Numbered from the stretch's first letter, positions 12,609 through 19,544 are shown. The stretch is DNA of 20,531 nucleotides from JBBQQG01 sp038216175 (GCA_038216175.1 JBBQQG010000019.1:1-20531); one strand, 5' to 3'. The notes: generated from the sequence alone by a model not told the origin. Numbers and translations: made by a program.

Positions 12609-13052
12609 ATGGAGATTTTAAAAACCGAAATGGCGAGACCAAAGGTGGGAATCGGGCTGTTAATTGTTCGAGGTAATTCCATACTTCTTGGACAACGAAA
12701 AGCATCGCATGGAGTAGGTGAATATGGAGGGCCCGGTGGACACCTTGAAGGCATGGAGTCATTTGAAGATTGCATCATGAGAGAGCTAATAGAAGAAGCC
12801 GGAACAGATATAAAAATCAAAAACCTTGGCTTTCTGTGTGTGACTAACCTTACAAAATATCCGCCAAAGCACTATGTTGATATTGGTATGGTAGCTGAAT
12901 GGGAATCTGGCGAACCAATAGTTATGGAACCGGGTAAACTTGTATCGTGGGATTGGTACGACTTAGTTAGCCTACCTAGCCCACTTTTTGGTTGTGAAGA
13001 AAACTATATTGAAGCCTATCAAACAGAGCGAAGATATTTTTCGACAGCTTAG
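12609..13052 (+). CDS. NUDIX hydrolase, MutT/NUDT15-like
   Basis: A 147-aa NUDIX enzyme hydrolysing a nucleoside diphosphate linked to another moiety. The complete NUDIX box GX5EX7REUXEEXGU is present: Gly44, Glu50, Arg58-Glu59, Glu62-Glu63 and Gly65 (GGHLEGMESF then EDCIMRELIEEAG). The start of the domain MARPKVGIGLLIV (8-20), GQRKASHGVGEYGGPGGHLE and the C-terminal WDWYDL resemble NUDT15/MutT-like oxidised-dNTP pyrophosphatases, so sanitising the nucleotide pool is likely but the substrate is inferred. ATG at 12609 would be leaderless (TAATAT 6 nt upstream); ATG at 12630 is the alternative. It lies between repeat copies B and C and is probably acquired cargo. Confidence 0.9.
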   Translation: MEILKTEMARPKVGIGLLIVRGNSILLGQRKASHGVGEYGGPGGHLEGMESFEDCIMRELIEEAGTDIKIKNLGFLCVTNLTKYPPKHYVDIGMVAEWESGEPIVMEPGKLVSWDWYDLVSLPSPLFGCEENYIEAYQTERRYFSTA

Positions 13053-13061
13053 ACTGTTAAA

Positions 13062-13091
13062 GTTCGGAAATCCGACACTTTAAATTGCCTC
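13062..13091 (+). repeat. Island repeat copy C (degenerate)
   Basis: The first 15 bp (GTTCGGAAATCCGAC) are identical to copy B; the second half has diverged, keeping only a GCC near the end. It lies 9 nt after the NUDIX stop codon. Confidence 0.7.
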
Positions 13092-13164
13092 TACTGAACT
13101 CCTTTATTCATCTTCGAAACAGAACAGCCTTTTCATCTTGGATGAAATAATTATAGAAAATATA

Positions 13165-13180
13165 TATACCTAAAGGTATA
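13165..13180. promoter_or_regulatory. Operator palindrome of the second RelB-like gene
   Basis: TATACCT and AGGTATA form perfect 7-bp arms separated by AA, the last base being the A of the start codon. The half-sites TATACC/GGTATA match those of the first module, where they are 14 nt apart, suggesting binding by related ribbon-helix-helix antitoxins and possible cross-regulation. Confidence 0.65.
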
Positions 13181-13488
13181 TGAATACGCTGAATGACTCA
13201 ACAATTTTAAGTCTTAAGACCAAGAAACACGTTAAAGAACTCGCTCAATTGCGTGCAAAACAGTTAGGTATTCCCCTAGGAACCCTTGTAAATGCATTTT
13301 TGCGAAATCTTGGCCAAACTGGAGAAGTACACTTTACAGTTTCTGAGCCTATTACTCCTAAAATGGCTAAAATTATAGATGAAATGCGAACAGAAATTGC
13401 AAATGGTGATACATATGGGCCGTTTGATATAGATGAAGCTGATGCATTTTTGGATGCTATTCCTTATAAGCCAACCCATAAAAATTAA
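13180..13488 (+). CDS. RelB/DinJ-like antitoxin, orphaned by decay of its toxin
   Basis: A 102-aa protein with an N-terminal ribbon-helix-helix (ILSLKTKKHVKELAQLRAKQ, then LGIPLGTLVNAFLRNL, about 9-44) and an acidic tail (MAKIIDEMRTEIANGD, DIDEADAFLDAIP). It shares the MNTL start, the start-site context GGTATATGAATAC and the operator half-sites with the gene at 11577, so it is a diverged copy or relative. The frame is intact. The adjacent toxin is broken by two frameshifts and a nonsense codon, so this antitoxin may survive as a regulator or as protection against the same toxin family carried elsewhere. Confidence 0.82.
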   Translation: MNTLNDSTILSLKTKKHVKELAQLRAKQLGIPLGTLVNAFLRNLGQTGEVHFTVSEPITPKMAKIIDEMRTEIANGDTYGPFDIDEADAFLDAIPYKPTHKN

Positions 13489-13734
13489 GTACTCTAAGAG
13501 ATTTCAAAAAACAGTATTCTAAATTAAACCCTAAATTACGTAAACAATTTAATAATCCTCAACGATTATGGTTGTATGACCCATATAATACCAATACACC
13601 TTCATATACTTACTGGGGAATATGCAGGCTTATATAGTATTAATATTACTGGGGATATTCGTGCTTTATAAAATAAAGTTAATGACATTTTTGTAATTTT
13701 TGGATTTATTAGTACTCATGGTCAGTTATATTGA
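13484..13734 (+). pseudogene. Decayed YafQ/RelE-like toxin
   Basis: A reading across frames recovers the toxin: IKYSKRFQK (from ATT 13484, overlapping the antitoxin stop), then after a one-base shift near 13511 QYSKLNPKLRKQF and RLWLYDPYNT, then after a second shift near 13589 IHLHILTGEYAGLYSIN followed by ITGDIRAL, a TAA at the next codon, and VNDIFVIFGFISTHGQLY to TGA 13732-13734. Pattern and order match the intact toxin at 11861 (KLxPKL, DP, ITGxxRA, THxQLY). No functional product is expected. Confidence 0.85.
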
Positions 13735-13736
13735 TA

Positions 13737-13766
13737 TTTCAGAAATCCGATTGAATGCCCCGCCAA
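13737..13766 (+). repeat. Island repeat copy D
   Basis: It reads TTTCAGAAATCCGATTG then AATGCCCCGCCAA; about 24 of 30 positions match copy B, including the intact CCCCGCCAA end. It begins 2 nt after the toxin remnant. Confidence 0.75.
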
Positions 13767-13788
13767 AAATTAGCATAATTACCAAAAA

Positions 13789-13813
13789 TCATAACTAGTC
13801 TCAGTAGTTATGA
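13789..13813. repeat. Perfect 9-bp inverted repeat
   Basis: TCATAACTA and TAGTTATGA flank a 7-nt loop (GTCTCAG), with no T-tract on either side. It sits between repeat copy D and the VapBC remnant and may be an operator or a leftover of an insertion. Confidence 0.45.
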
Positions 13814-13878
13814 TCAAGATATTGTAGATACTTAAGTGATGCTATTGATCTATGGTATTACTTAATTACAGCTACTAT

Positions 13879-14040
13879 ATGAATTACACGCACAGTATTA
13901 CAAGCAATAGTCAAACTACAATACCAAAAGAGTTTCGAGATCAACTTGATTAAGATTTAAGGGCGACCCTAGCCAAACCCTCGTTCAATGACAAAAACTT
14001 AGAAAAAGAACAGATCATATGTGAGCAACTGCCATTATAG
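13879..14040 (+). pseudogene. VapB-type (AbrB/SpoVT fold) antitoxin remnant
   Basis: ATG at 13879 opens MNYTHSITSNSQTTIPKEF, then RDQLD and an in-frame TAA at 13951; the same frame continues DLRATLAKPSFNDKNLE then KEQIICEQLPL to TAG at 14040. The SNSQTTIPKEFR segment is the swapped-hairpin AbrB motif (usually SKGQVTIPKEIR), and LRATLAKP is the typical end region of these antitoxins. About 25 central residues appear deleted, and a nonsense codon splits the rest. Confidence 0.75.
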
Positions 14041-14041
14041 T

Positions 14042-14215
14042 ATGACGTTAGTTGATACAAATGATCTGTTATGTTACTTACTGGGTGACCATAAACGGCT
14101 TTGCCTAACAGCTGAAAAAAATGTCAAAAAAGCCAGTACGCGCAGTCAATTAATGACTAATAACAAATGTAATCCACGTCTAAAATTAACTAGATCATTA
14201 CACCTTTTTACGTAA
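14042..14215 (+). pseudogene. VapC-type PIN-domain toxin fragment
   Basis: It starts one base after the VapB remnant. MTLVDTNDLLCYLLGDHKRL is the canonical PIN N-terminus (LVDTN with the first catalytic Asp5), followed by CLTAEKNVKKA. Similarity ends near 14136; the remaining ~100 residues, including the other acidic catalytic residues, are absent, and the frame drifts to a stop at 14215 overlapping the end of the minus-strand 552-aa gene. Confidence 0.75.
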
Positions 14216-15856
14216 TACAATATCTTCAACCTCTTGTTTGGTTAATTTACCGTTCTCAACTCGTATCCGTTCGGCATTCATATGTGGTCTACCCTCTAAA
14301 GCGTTATTAAATGATGTAGGTTGTCCAGAATAGTGAACACCATGCTCATTCCTGTGCATTTGGATAGTGCCTGCGGCCCCGTAAATATCTATGCTAGACT
14401 TTACTCCAGATGCAATTAGATCTTTACCAAGTTGGCTTACGACCGATTCCATACCGATTTGAAGCTTATCTTGATTGTCGTCTAGGTCAGCAACCTGAAC
14501 TTCTGATGCAGCATGACATGCCTGAAAAATAACTTTCTTACGGCCTGCATCTAACTCATCGTCATCTATACCTCGGCTTGGTTGCATATATGTCTCTACT
14601 ATTCTAGCCAAGCCTTTCATGCCGTGCATTGAAAATCCGTAATCTCCCGGATCGTGATCATCCCCAGAATAAACCATTTCTACGAGCTTTCTGCCAGCAA
14701 CGGTAGCAATGTCTCGACGTTGAGAGTTCTTATCTTTCTCTCTGACATCAGTAACCATAAACTGACCAGGAGCACTATGAGCGGCAAGTAACAATGTTGA
14801 GGGTAGTATTCCTGCCTTGTGAAGTTTAATTAGGCGACGATAGATATCGTCTATGTTGGTTATTTCGAAAAATAGTGTTCGGCCAGATTCGTCGTCGAAA
14901 TCTGCCGCAACATTAGTCATAACCCCGTTATGATCGCCAAACCGATTTACTAAAATAACATTTACATCGTGCACACTTAAACGCAAGGATACTTCAGCAG
15001 GTTTATAGATAAACTCTTCCATTCGCTCGAGTTGCTCGACACTATAAGCATCAAGACCATGTATACCTGTTGTTTTAGCCAGTTCACGTATTCGGCCAAT
15101 GCCAAAATGATCAAATTTGTTAATTATTTTAATAATGGCTCCATCCTCCCCACGCCTAGAAGCTGAGAACACATAATCTGATGCTTCATCTGTTGGCATA
15201 CCTGTAGCAGCTTCTACAGCCCTACTCATCCAATTTCGCATAGCTTCCTGTGTTTCATGCCATTTAGGATCTGTAGTTCGCTCTTCGTCTAAGTGACGCA
15301 TCCACCGAATTGGCATTTCTTGAAGTAGTAAACTGCGAAGTTTGTCACTGTAATGGTCACCTCCGATTCCGAGTAACTGTGTTACGCTCTTAAGCCCATA
15401 CGCTTCCTTTAAAACATTAAGTTCAGGGGTTAAAGAACCAAATGCTTCTTTTACAGTTAGACTAAGATCGTCCAGCATTGCATTATGAATTGCACCATCT
15501 ACTGATTCTGCATTAAGCATTTTAGCCATAAGTTTTTCACCAAGGTTGTACGAAAGCTGTTGGATCGGATGATTATATTGCGGATATCCGATAATTTTTG
15601 AACGAAGTTCGGATTCTTTTGCAAATAACTCGTAATACTTAGAACCTTGTGTTAAATCAGCTCCATCAGCCTGAAGCTGAGGTACTATATCTCTAATACG
15701 TTCAATACTGTCTTGATACCACTCTGGGTATTGATTACTTCCAGCAAGACTCGGACTTTCGATCGTTAACCGATCGACACATTGTTCCCAGAAAGCAAGA
15801 TTATCCTCCAATGTAGCAGGAATAACAGTTTCAACTGAGATTGCTTCGTTTGTCAT
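14198..15856 (-). CDS. 552-aa protein with a possible caspase-like (clan CD) His/Cys pair
   Basis: A large soluble protein without signal peptide or membrane segment. Residues 1-290 are mostly helical and unrecognised. Residues about 295-500 look like a caspase-hemoglobinase fold: strand VNVILVNRFGD (299-308), helix DIYRRLIKLHKAG (337-349), strand STLLLAAH ending in His360 (followed by SAPGQF), a helix at 411-423, strand KVIFQAC ending in Cys447 (followed by HAASEV), and strand SSIDIYGAAG (487-496). A His after one buried strand and a Cys after the next, as in caspase, CHAT and C80 peptidases, is the basis of the call; the family is not certain. Transcription is from TTGACA-17-TACATT, with AAAGGAG unusually far (about 19 nt) from the ATG. 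It borders the toxin-antitoxin island. Confidence 0.5.
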   Translation of the reverse strand: MTNEAISVETVIPATLEDNLAFWEQCVDRLTIESPSLAGSNQYPEWYQDSIERIRDIVPQLQADGADLTQGSKYYELFAKESELRSKIIGYPQYNHPIQQLSYNLGEKLMAKMLNAESVDGAIHNAMLDDLSLTVKEAFGSLTPELNVLKEAYGLKSVTQLLGIGGDHYSDKLRSLLLQEMPIRWMRHLDEERTTDPKWHETQEAMRNWMSRAVEAATGMPTDEASDYVFSASRRGEDGAIIKIINKFDHFGIGRIRELAKTTGIHGLDAYSVEQLERMEEFIYKPAEVSLRLSVHDVNVILVNRFGDHNGVMTNVAADFDDESGRTLFFEITNIDDIYRRLIKLHKAGILPSTLLLAAHSAPGQFMVTDVREKDKNSQRRDIATVAGRKLVEMVYSGDDHDPGDYGFSMHGMKGLARIVETYMQPSRGIDDDELDAGRKKVIFQACHAASEVQVADLDDNQDKLQIGMESVVSQLGKDLIASGVKSSIDIYGAAGTIQMHRNEHGVHYSGQPTSFNNALEGRPHMNAERIRVENGKLTKQEVEDIVLRKKV

Positions 15857-15882
15857 ATTTTTATTTTTTAATTAACTCCTTT

Positions 15883-15911
15883 AATGTATCATGCTTTTGC
15901 TTAATTGTCAA
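15883..15911 (-). promoter_or_regulatory. Promoter of the 552-aa gene
   Basis: Perfect TTGACA (15911-15906), 17-nt spacer, TACATT (15888-15883). The transcript would start close to the AAAGGAG element, giving a leader of about 20 nt. Confidence 0.75.
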
Positions 15912-16017
15912 TCTTCGTTGATTACAAAAATATTAAGATCTTTAGGAATACCAAATTTATTTTTCTGCCAAACATAATCAATATTCTTAGTCTCCTCAAT
16001 CTGGTATGCTTTTATTT

Positions 16018-16329
16018 ATGAATAACGCTGAAGATTGTCCTACATTTGAAGAGGTATTTCGTTTCCGTACTCCAACACCCGAAGAAGTAAATAACGCAGC
16101 CGAAGATTTGATGCTTAAGATGCGCAATGATGGATTACCTGTAGGTACACAGGCTTTCTTTTCATCTGATGATGTACTAGAGGTGTCAATGCAGTTTATT
16201 TCTCAAACTGGAGATAGCCACGCCGAGGAATATAACTTAAATGAAGAGGACGCTAGAATGATAGTCTATGCCGAATTTATTGGTGCTCTTGAACTGATGG
16301 CCGCTATTCGTTTACGTATCGAGGACTGA
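16018..16329 (+). CDS. Unknown 103-aa acidic protein
   Basis: A small acidic protein with no recognised domain: EDCPTFEEVFRFRTPTPEEV near the start, a central VLEVSMQFISQTG strand pair and a hydrophobic C-terminal helix (YAEFIGALELMAAIRL). It has no signal peptide. I chose ATG at 16018 rather than 16006: an extended -10 (TGG-TATGCT, 16002-16010) overlaps the upstream ATG, and the 7 nt to 16018 imply a leaderless transcript beginning at the second ATG. It is divergent from the 552-aa gene and could be its partner, but only position suggests this. Confidence 0.65.
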   Translation: MNNAEDCPTFEEVFRFRTPTPEEVNNAAEDLMLKMRNDGLPVGTQAFFSSDDVLEVSMQFISQTGDSHAEEYNLNEEDARMIVYAEFIGALELMAAIRLRIED

Positions 16330-16623
16330 TAATAGTAATATAATCACTAATTCCTTTCAAAGAAATAATATAAAGAGCCAAGCATATCATTGAATTGTTA
16401 CTTTTGTGAAAACTAGTATCTTAGCGACAAATAATCAACCTAACTAGAAGTGAAAATTTAATTAAAATTATTCATCTTGGCATTGGTATTAGATAACTCC
16501 GCCTGCATAAGTTGTTAGATAATATATGCGTAATTCCTTGAAAAGAATATATAGTAATTCCTAACGCCGATCGTTCTGATAATATAATGCTAATTAAGTT
16601 TTTCCTTTTGCTATAATCGCAAT
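16330..16623. other. AT-rich gene-free stretch with an imperfect direct repeat
   Basis: No coding frame is supported. Two similar segments, TAATTCCTTTCAAAG at 16348 and TAATTCCTTGAAAAG at 16531, recur with an AT-rich tail, and a third TAATTCC follows near 16554. No terminator is obvious after the 103-aa gene. The promoter of the PAP2 gene is at the right end. Confidence 0.4.
16609..16617 (+). promoter_or_regulatory. Extended -10 promoter of the PAP2-lipid kinase pair
   Basis: TG-C-TATAAT ends 6 nt before ATG 16624, so the mRNA should start at or within a base or two of the start codon (leaderless). No good -35 is present, as expected for an extended -10. Confidence 0.7.
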
Positions 16624-17154
16624 ATGTATCGATATGTCGTCTGGTTTGATAAATTTTTCGGGTTATTAATTAAAAAACTCCCCGATTGGGTACGCCCAAT
16701 AATGATAGCTGCGACATTTATCGGCGAGCCAGCAGTTGTGATTGCTGCTGCAATAACAGTGTTTGTTGTTGGTCTGATTAAACACCGTCCAAAACTTATA
16801 TTCGCAGAGGTTTTCGGACTGGCAGCATTTGGGGCGCATACGCTGTTAAAACTAATCATCCATAGAAAAAGACCAGATACATTGTTTGTACAACATATGA
16901 AAATTAAGAGTTATAGTTTCCCTAGCGGTCATGCATTTGGATCAGTGGTGTTTTATGGGTTAATCGCCTACTTACTCTATAATCGATTACCGCATCCATG
17001 GAATTATATAATTCTTTTATTATTCTTTTTATTAATACTTCTTATCGGTATATCGCGGGTATATTTAGGAGCACACTTTCCTTCAGATGTACTGGTCGGG
17101 TGGCTTTTAGGCGGAACTTCCCTGCTTCTAATTGTTAAGTACGTAAATCCATGA
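16624..17154 (+). CDS. PAP2-family membrane phosphatase
   Basis: A 176-aa integral-membrane lipid phosphatase. The three PAP2 signatures are complete: KLIIHRKRP (76-84), SFPSGHA (98-104) and SRVYLGAHFPSD (144-155, nucleophile His151). About five membrane segments surround them (roughly 25-52, 59-78, 104-120, 126-143, 156-172). Such enzymes dephosphorylate phosphatidic acid, phosphatidylglycerophosphate or undecaprenyl pyrophosphate. Its TGA overlaps the ATG of the lipid kinase (ATGA, 17151-17154), so the two are translationally coupled and probably act on the same lipid pool in opposite directions. The exact substrate cannot be read from the sequence; undecaprenyl pyrophosphate recycling is one alternative. 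Confidence 0.93.
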   Translation: MYRYVVWFDKFFGLLIKKLPDWVRPIMIAATFIGEPAVVIAAAITVFVVGLIKHRPKLIFAEVFGLAAFGAHTLLKLIIHRKRPDTLFVQHMKIKSYSFPSGHAFGSVVFYGLIAYLLYNRLPHPWNYIILLLFFLLILLIGISRVYLGAHFPSDVLVGWLLGGTSLLLIVKYVNP

Positions 17155-18029
17155 CGTTACGAATTGCTATACTTTATAATCGAAAATCCAACTCAAATTC
17201 AGTTAAAAAAAATGAAATAGAAAAACTATTTAAAAAAAAGAATTTAAAAACTGAATACTTTTCAATATCATCTGAAATAAGCACTCTTAAAAAGAGTATT
17301 AAAGATGGTCTGTTCGATATTTTAGTAGCTGCAGGTGGAGATGGTACAGTAAATTTAGCTGCTTCTCTTTCGGTAGAGTTTGACATAGTTCTTGGAATTT
17401 TACCGGCTGGAACACTTAATCACTTTGCTAAAGACCTAGACCTGCCACTTGAGTTAGTAGAAGCTGCTGAAATTATTATTAATGGCAAAACTGTCAAAGT
17501 TGATTATGCGACCGTCAATAACAAAGTTTTTGTTAACAATTCTAGCATTGGGATCTACCCTGATACGCTCGTAAAAAGACAGAAGCTACAAGCTAAAATC
17601 GGCAAATGGCCGGCGGCTGTCATAGGAAGCTTAGCCTCGTTACATCAATTCGACTCACACTTGCTATCAATTAAATCTCCAAGCGGAAATTATAGATATA
17701 GAACACCGATGTTATTTGTCGGTAATAACTCTTATCAGTTTTTTAAAAAAATGGGATTTACCAACCGCACTCAAATAAATTCTGGAAAGCTTTACTTATA
17801 TGTGATTCGTACTAATCGGATAGCTAATATAATCCGGATAACTGTAAATATTTTTTTCGGCCACAAAAAAAGAGCAGAAGATTACATCGAGCACACAAAA
17901 GGCCCAGTAATTATAAATTCAAAAAAGAAATTCATAAAATTGTCTATCGACGGTGAGCTCGTTAGTCAGCCGACTCCGTTAACATATAAAATTCATTCTG
18001 GCGGGTTAAAAGTTAGAGTGGCAGGTTGA
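17151..18029 (+). CDS. Diacylglycerol kinase-family lipid kinase
   Basis: A 292-aa soluble or membrane-associated kinase of the DAGK/YegS/sphingosine-kinase family. The nucleotide-binding motif AGGDGTVN (61-68), LPAGTLNHFAKDL (84-96) and FVNNSSIGIYPD (127-138) are the classic catalytic-domain blocks, and the C-terminal beta-rich half ends with ISIDGEL-type sequence (KLSIDGELVSQP), typical of the family. It likely phosphorylates diacylglycerol or a related lipid alcohol using ATP. Coupled to the PAP2 gene by a 4-base overlap, it would reverse that phosphatase's reaction, keeping phosphatidate and diacylglycerol in balance. This is consistent with scavenging host- or neighbour-derived lipids in a reduced genome, which is an inference. 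Confidence 0.92.
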   Translation: MTLRIAILYNRKSNSNSVKKNEIEKLFKKKNLKTEYFSISSEISTLKKSIKDGLFDILVAAGGDGTVNLAASLSVEFDIVLGILPAGTLNHFAKDLDLPLELVEAAEIIINGKTVKVDYATVNNKVFVNNSSIGIYPDTLVKRQKLQAKIGKWPAAVIGSLASLHQFDSHLLSIKSPSGNYRYRTPMLFVGNNSYQFFKKMGFTNRTQINSGKLYLYVIRTNRIANIIRITVNIFFGHKKRAEDYIEHTKGPVIINSKKKFIKLSIDGELVSQPTPLTYKIHSGGLKVRVAG

Positions 18030-18071
18030 CGATTACATAACGATTTACTAAATATATCCAAAAATATTTCT

Positions 18072-18109
18072 AGTTTTGTATTGGCAATTGGTTATAAAAC
18101 TGTCTTTTT
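18072..18109 (+). terminator. Probable terminator of the PAP2-kinase operon
   Basis: AGTTTTGTA (18072-18080) pairs with TATAAAACT (18093-18101) with one G-T, followed after 3 nt by TTTTTT. AT-rich and therefore modest. Confidence 0.55.
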
Positions 18110-18135
18110 TGCTAATTTTAGCTATTTTCAATATC

Positions 18136-18588
18136 TCAGGCAGCAAAAATAGCGAGAATATCTTCAACTGGGGTATATAACGGTCTCTCAAGCGGAACCC
18201 CAATAGGAAGCACAGCGCTATATATTCCTAATTCGAACTCTACATACTCAGGTTCTAATTCTATAACTGGTCCTAAGACAACTGCATCAATAAACGGGAG
18301 TGCAATTATAAGTCTTTCAGAGATATCTATACAACTAACACGTGGCACAGCACCTTTTAAAATTACTTCGCCAAATCTTTGGGGAGAATAATCTAAAGAC
18401 TTGCTTGTTAACTCATCGTCAAGAAGATACGCAGACGACGCATGCGCTGCTCTAAGTGTATTATCGTCCCTGTCTTTATTAATTAAATCGATACCTCGTA
18501 GCGCTGCGATTTTCCTACTTAACGGTGAATCTTGCAAGTCATCAAGGTGTTTTTGAAGTGCCATAGATTTTTCGTATGTTGATATCAT
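18136..18588 (-). CDS. Unknown 150-aa protein
   Basis: A soluble protein with a charged helical first half (YEKSMALQKHLDDLQDSPL, KIAALRGIDLINKDRDDNT) and a beta-rich hydrophobic second half (RLIIALPFIDAVVLGPVIEL, EFELGIYSAVLPIGVPLERP). No domain is recognised. -35 TTGCAA (18624-18619), 16-nt spacer and TATGCT (18602-18597) end 8 nt before the ATG, implying a leaderless mRNA. It is convergent with the lipid kinase. It and the next gene upstream may be lineage-specific; similarity to any known regulator is not visible. Confidence 0.65.
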   Translation of the reverse strand: MISTYEKSMALQKHLDDLQDSPLSRKIAALRGIDLINKDRDDNTLRAAHASSAYLLDDELTSKSLDYSPQRFGEVILKGAVPRVSCIDISERLIIALPFIDAVVLGPVIELEPEYVEFELGIYSAVLPIGVPLERPLYTPVEDILAIFAA

Positions 18589-18596
18589 TTAGATAA

Positions 18597-18624
18597 AGCA
18601 TACTCACAAAAGCTACATTTGCAA
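18597..18624 (-). promoter_or_regulatory. Leaderless-type promoter of the 150-aa gene
   Basis: TTGCAA, 16-nt spacer, TATGCT, then 8 nt to the start codon on the minus strand. The TATGCT hexamer is the same as that used by the 103-aa gene at 16018. Confidence 0.65.
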
Positions 18625-18711
18625 ATAATATAATACTATTTATTAATATCGTTAGATTAGATAGAAAAAAATTATAATTAAATGTACTAGCTTCAAAATA
18701 TCAAGGCAAAT

Positions 18712-19059
18712 TTAAAATTCTGTTAACTCAGAACTTTTTACAGCTTCCTGCTCGATTAAATGCCTGTATCTTGTAATTAGTTCAATCGAAGGCGCTTCCG
18801 TGAAATTAATAGTTGTGCAGACTGTTTCTGCAATCTCTTCGATGCGGCCTTCGAAATAATCAGTTGACCTTCCTAAACTACCTCCCCATCCTCCATTGCT
18901 TCTTAAACTTTTACTTCGTAGCAAAATAAAACCAACACCCCTATTTATACTTCTTCTGATCGTGTTTTCGTTAATATCATCGAGTGAAGCAGACTTAATT
19001 ATATTTTCTAGTCCGTCACTAAACGTATTTTTTTCAGTTGGGATTATTCCATCAATCAT
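18712..19059 (-). CDS. Unknown 115-aa protein
   Basis: A soluble protein with a Gly-rich centre (SNGGWGGSLGRSTDYFEGR, about 54-72) between two helical segments (DGLENIIKSASLDDINENT and IELITRYRHLIEQEAVK). No domain is recognised and there is no membrane segment. AAAGG 9 nt before the ATG is a plausible ribosome binding site, unlike its leaderless neighbour. It lies 123 nt upstream of the 150-aa gene in the same orientation, with a separate promoter for the latter. Confidence 0.6.
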   Translation of the reverse strand: MIDGIIPTEKNTFSDGLENIIKSASLDDINENTIRRSINRGVGFILLRSKSLRSNGGWGGSLGRSTDYFEGRIEEIAETVCTTINFTEAPSIELITRYRHLIEQEAVKSSELTEF

Positions 19060-19235
19060 TTATATATGCCTTTAAAACGATTATTCCATTTTTATATTGT
19101 ATTTGCAATATATCAGTAATCTTTTAATTCTTTATTTGTTACTTATCTCATTTATCGACTCATTTCTGATCGCTAGACAAACTCATATAGCTATTAACAA
19201 AAAATAACAAAATTTAACAATCTATCATCTTAGTA

Positions 19236-19263
19236 TTGACGGTAGGAATATAATAGATATATA
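19236..19263 (+). promoter_or_regulatory. Promoter of the 85-aa gene
   Basis: TTGACG (19236-19241), 16-nt spacer, TATATA (19258-19263), about 23 nt before ATG 19287. The rest of 19060-19235 holds no visible gene. Confidence 0.5.
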
Positions 19264-19286
19264 GAAAGTAAATAATAATTAAAACA

Positions 19287-19544
19287 ATGGAACTCGCAGC
19301 TGTAATTTCTACTAATCTTGGTGTAAGTCTTGACTTGCTTCCAAGAACTAATGTTTTAGTCCAACATCTGGATAACCTTGGCAAAATAGGTACCGATAAA
19401 TATAAAATATCTAATGAAGCAATTTTGGCTTGTGGTAGAGCGGCTGTGATCGAAGCATTACAGGTTCATATGATTCAGCCTTATGAAATTGGTGAAATAT
19501 ATTCAAAAATATCTAATGCTAATAATGATGGATTCAGCCAATAG
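19287..19544 (+). CDS. Unknown 85-aa protein
   Basis: A small soluble protein, probably helical (VLVQHLDNLGKIG, EAILACGRAAVIEALQVHMI), without a recognised domain, signal peptide or membrane segment. It has a promoter about 23 nt upstream of the ATG but no clear Shine-Dalgarno, and an AT-rich hairpin lies downstream. It is divergent from the 115-aa gene. The composition is ordinary for this genome and the frame is uninterrupted; function unknown. Confidence 0.55.
   Translation: MELAAVISTNLGVSLDLLPRTNVLVQHLDNLGKIGTDKYKISNEAILACGRAAVIEALQVHMIQPYEIGEIYSKISNANNDGFSQ

Noticed and set aside
13276..13479. Minus-strand frame opposite the second antitoxin
   Set aside because: Antisense to a recognisable ribbon-helix-helix gene and without any signals of its own.
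11496..13766. Integron attC sites or a CRISPR array
   Set aside because: No GTTRRRY/RYYYAAC core pair and no integrase; units of 600-950 bp containing genes are far too long for CRISPR spacers.
16006..16017. Upstream ATG at 16006 as start of the 103-aa gene
   Set aside because: It overlaps the TATGCT -10 element; ATG 16018 fits the leaderless spacing.
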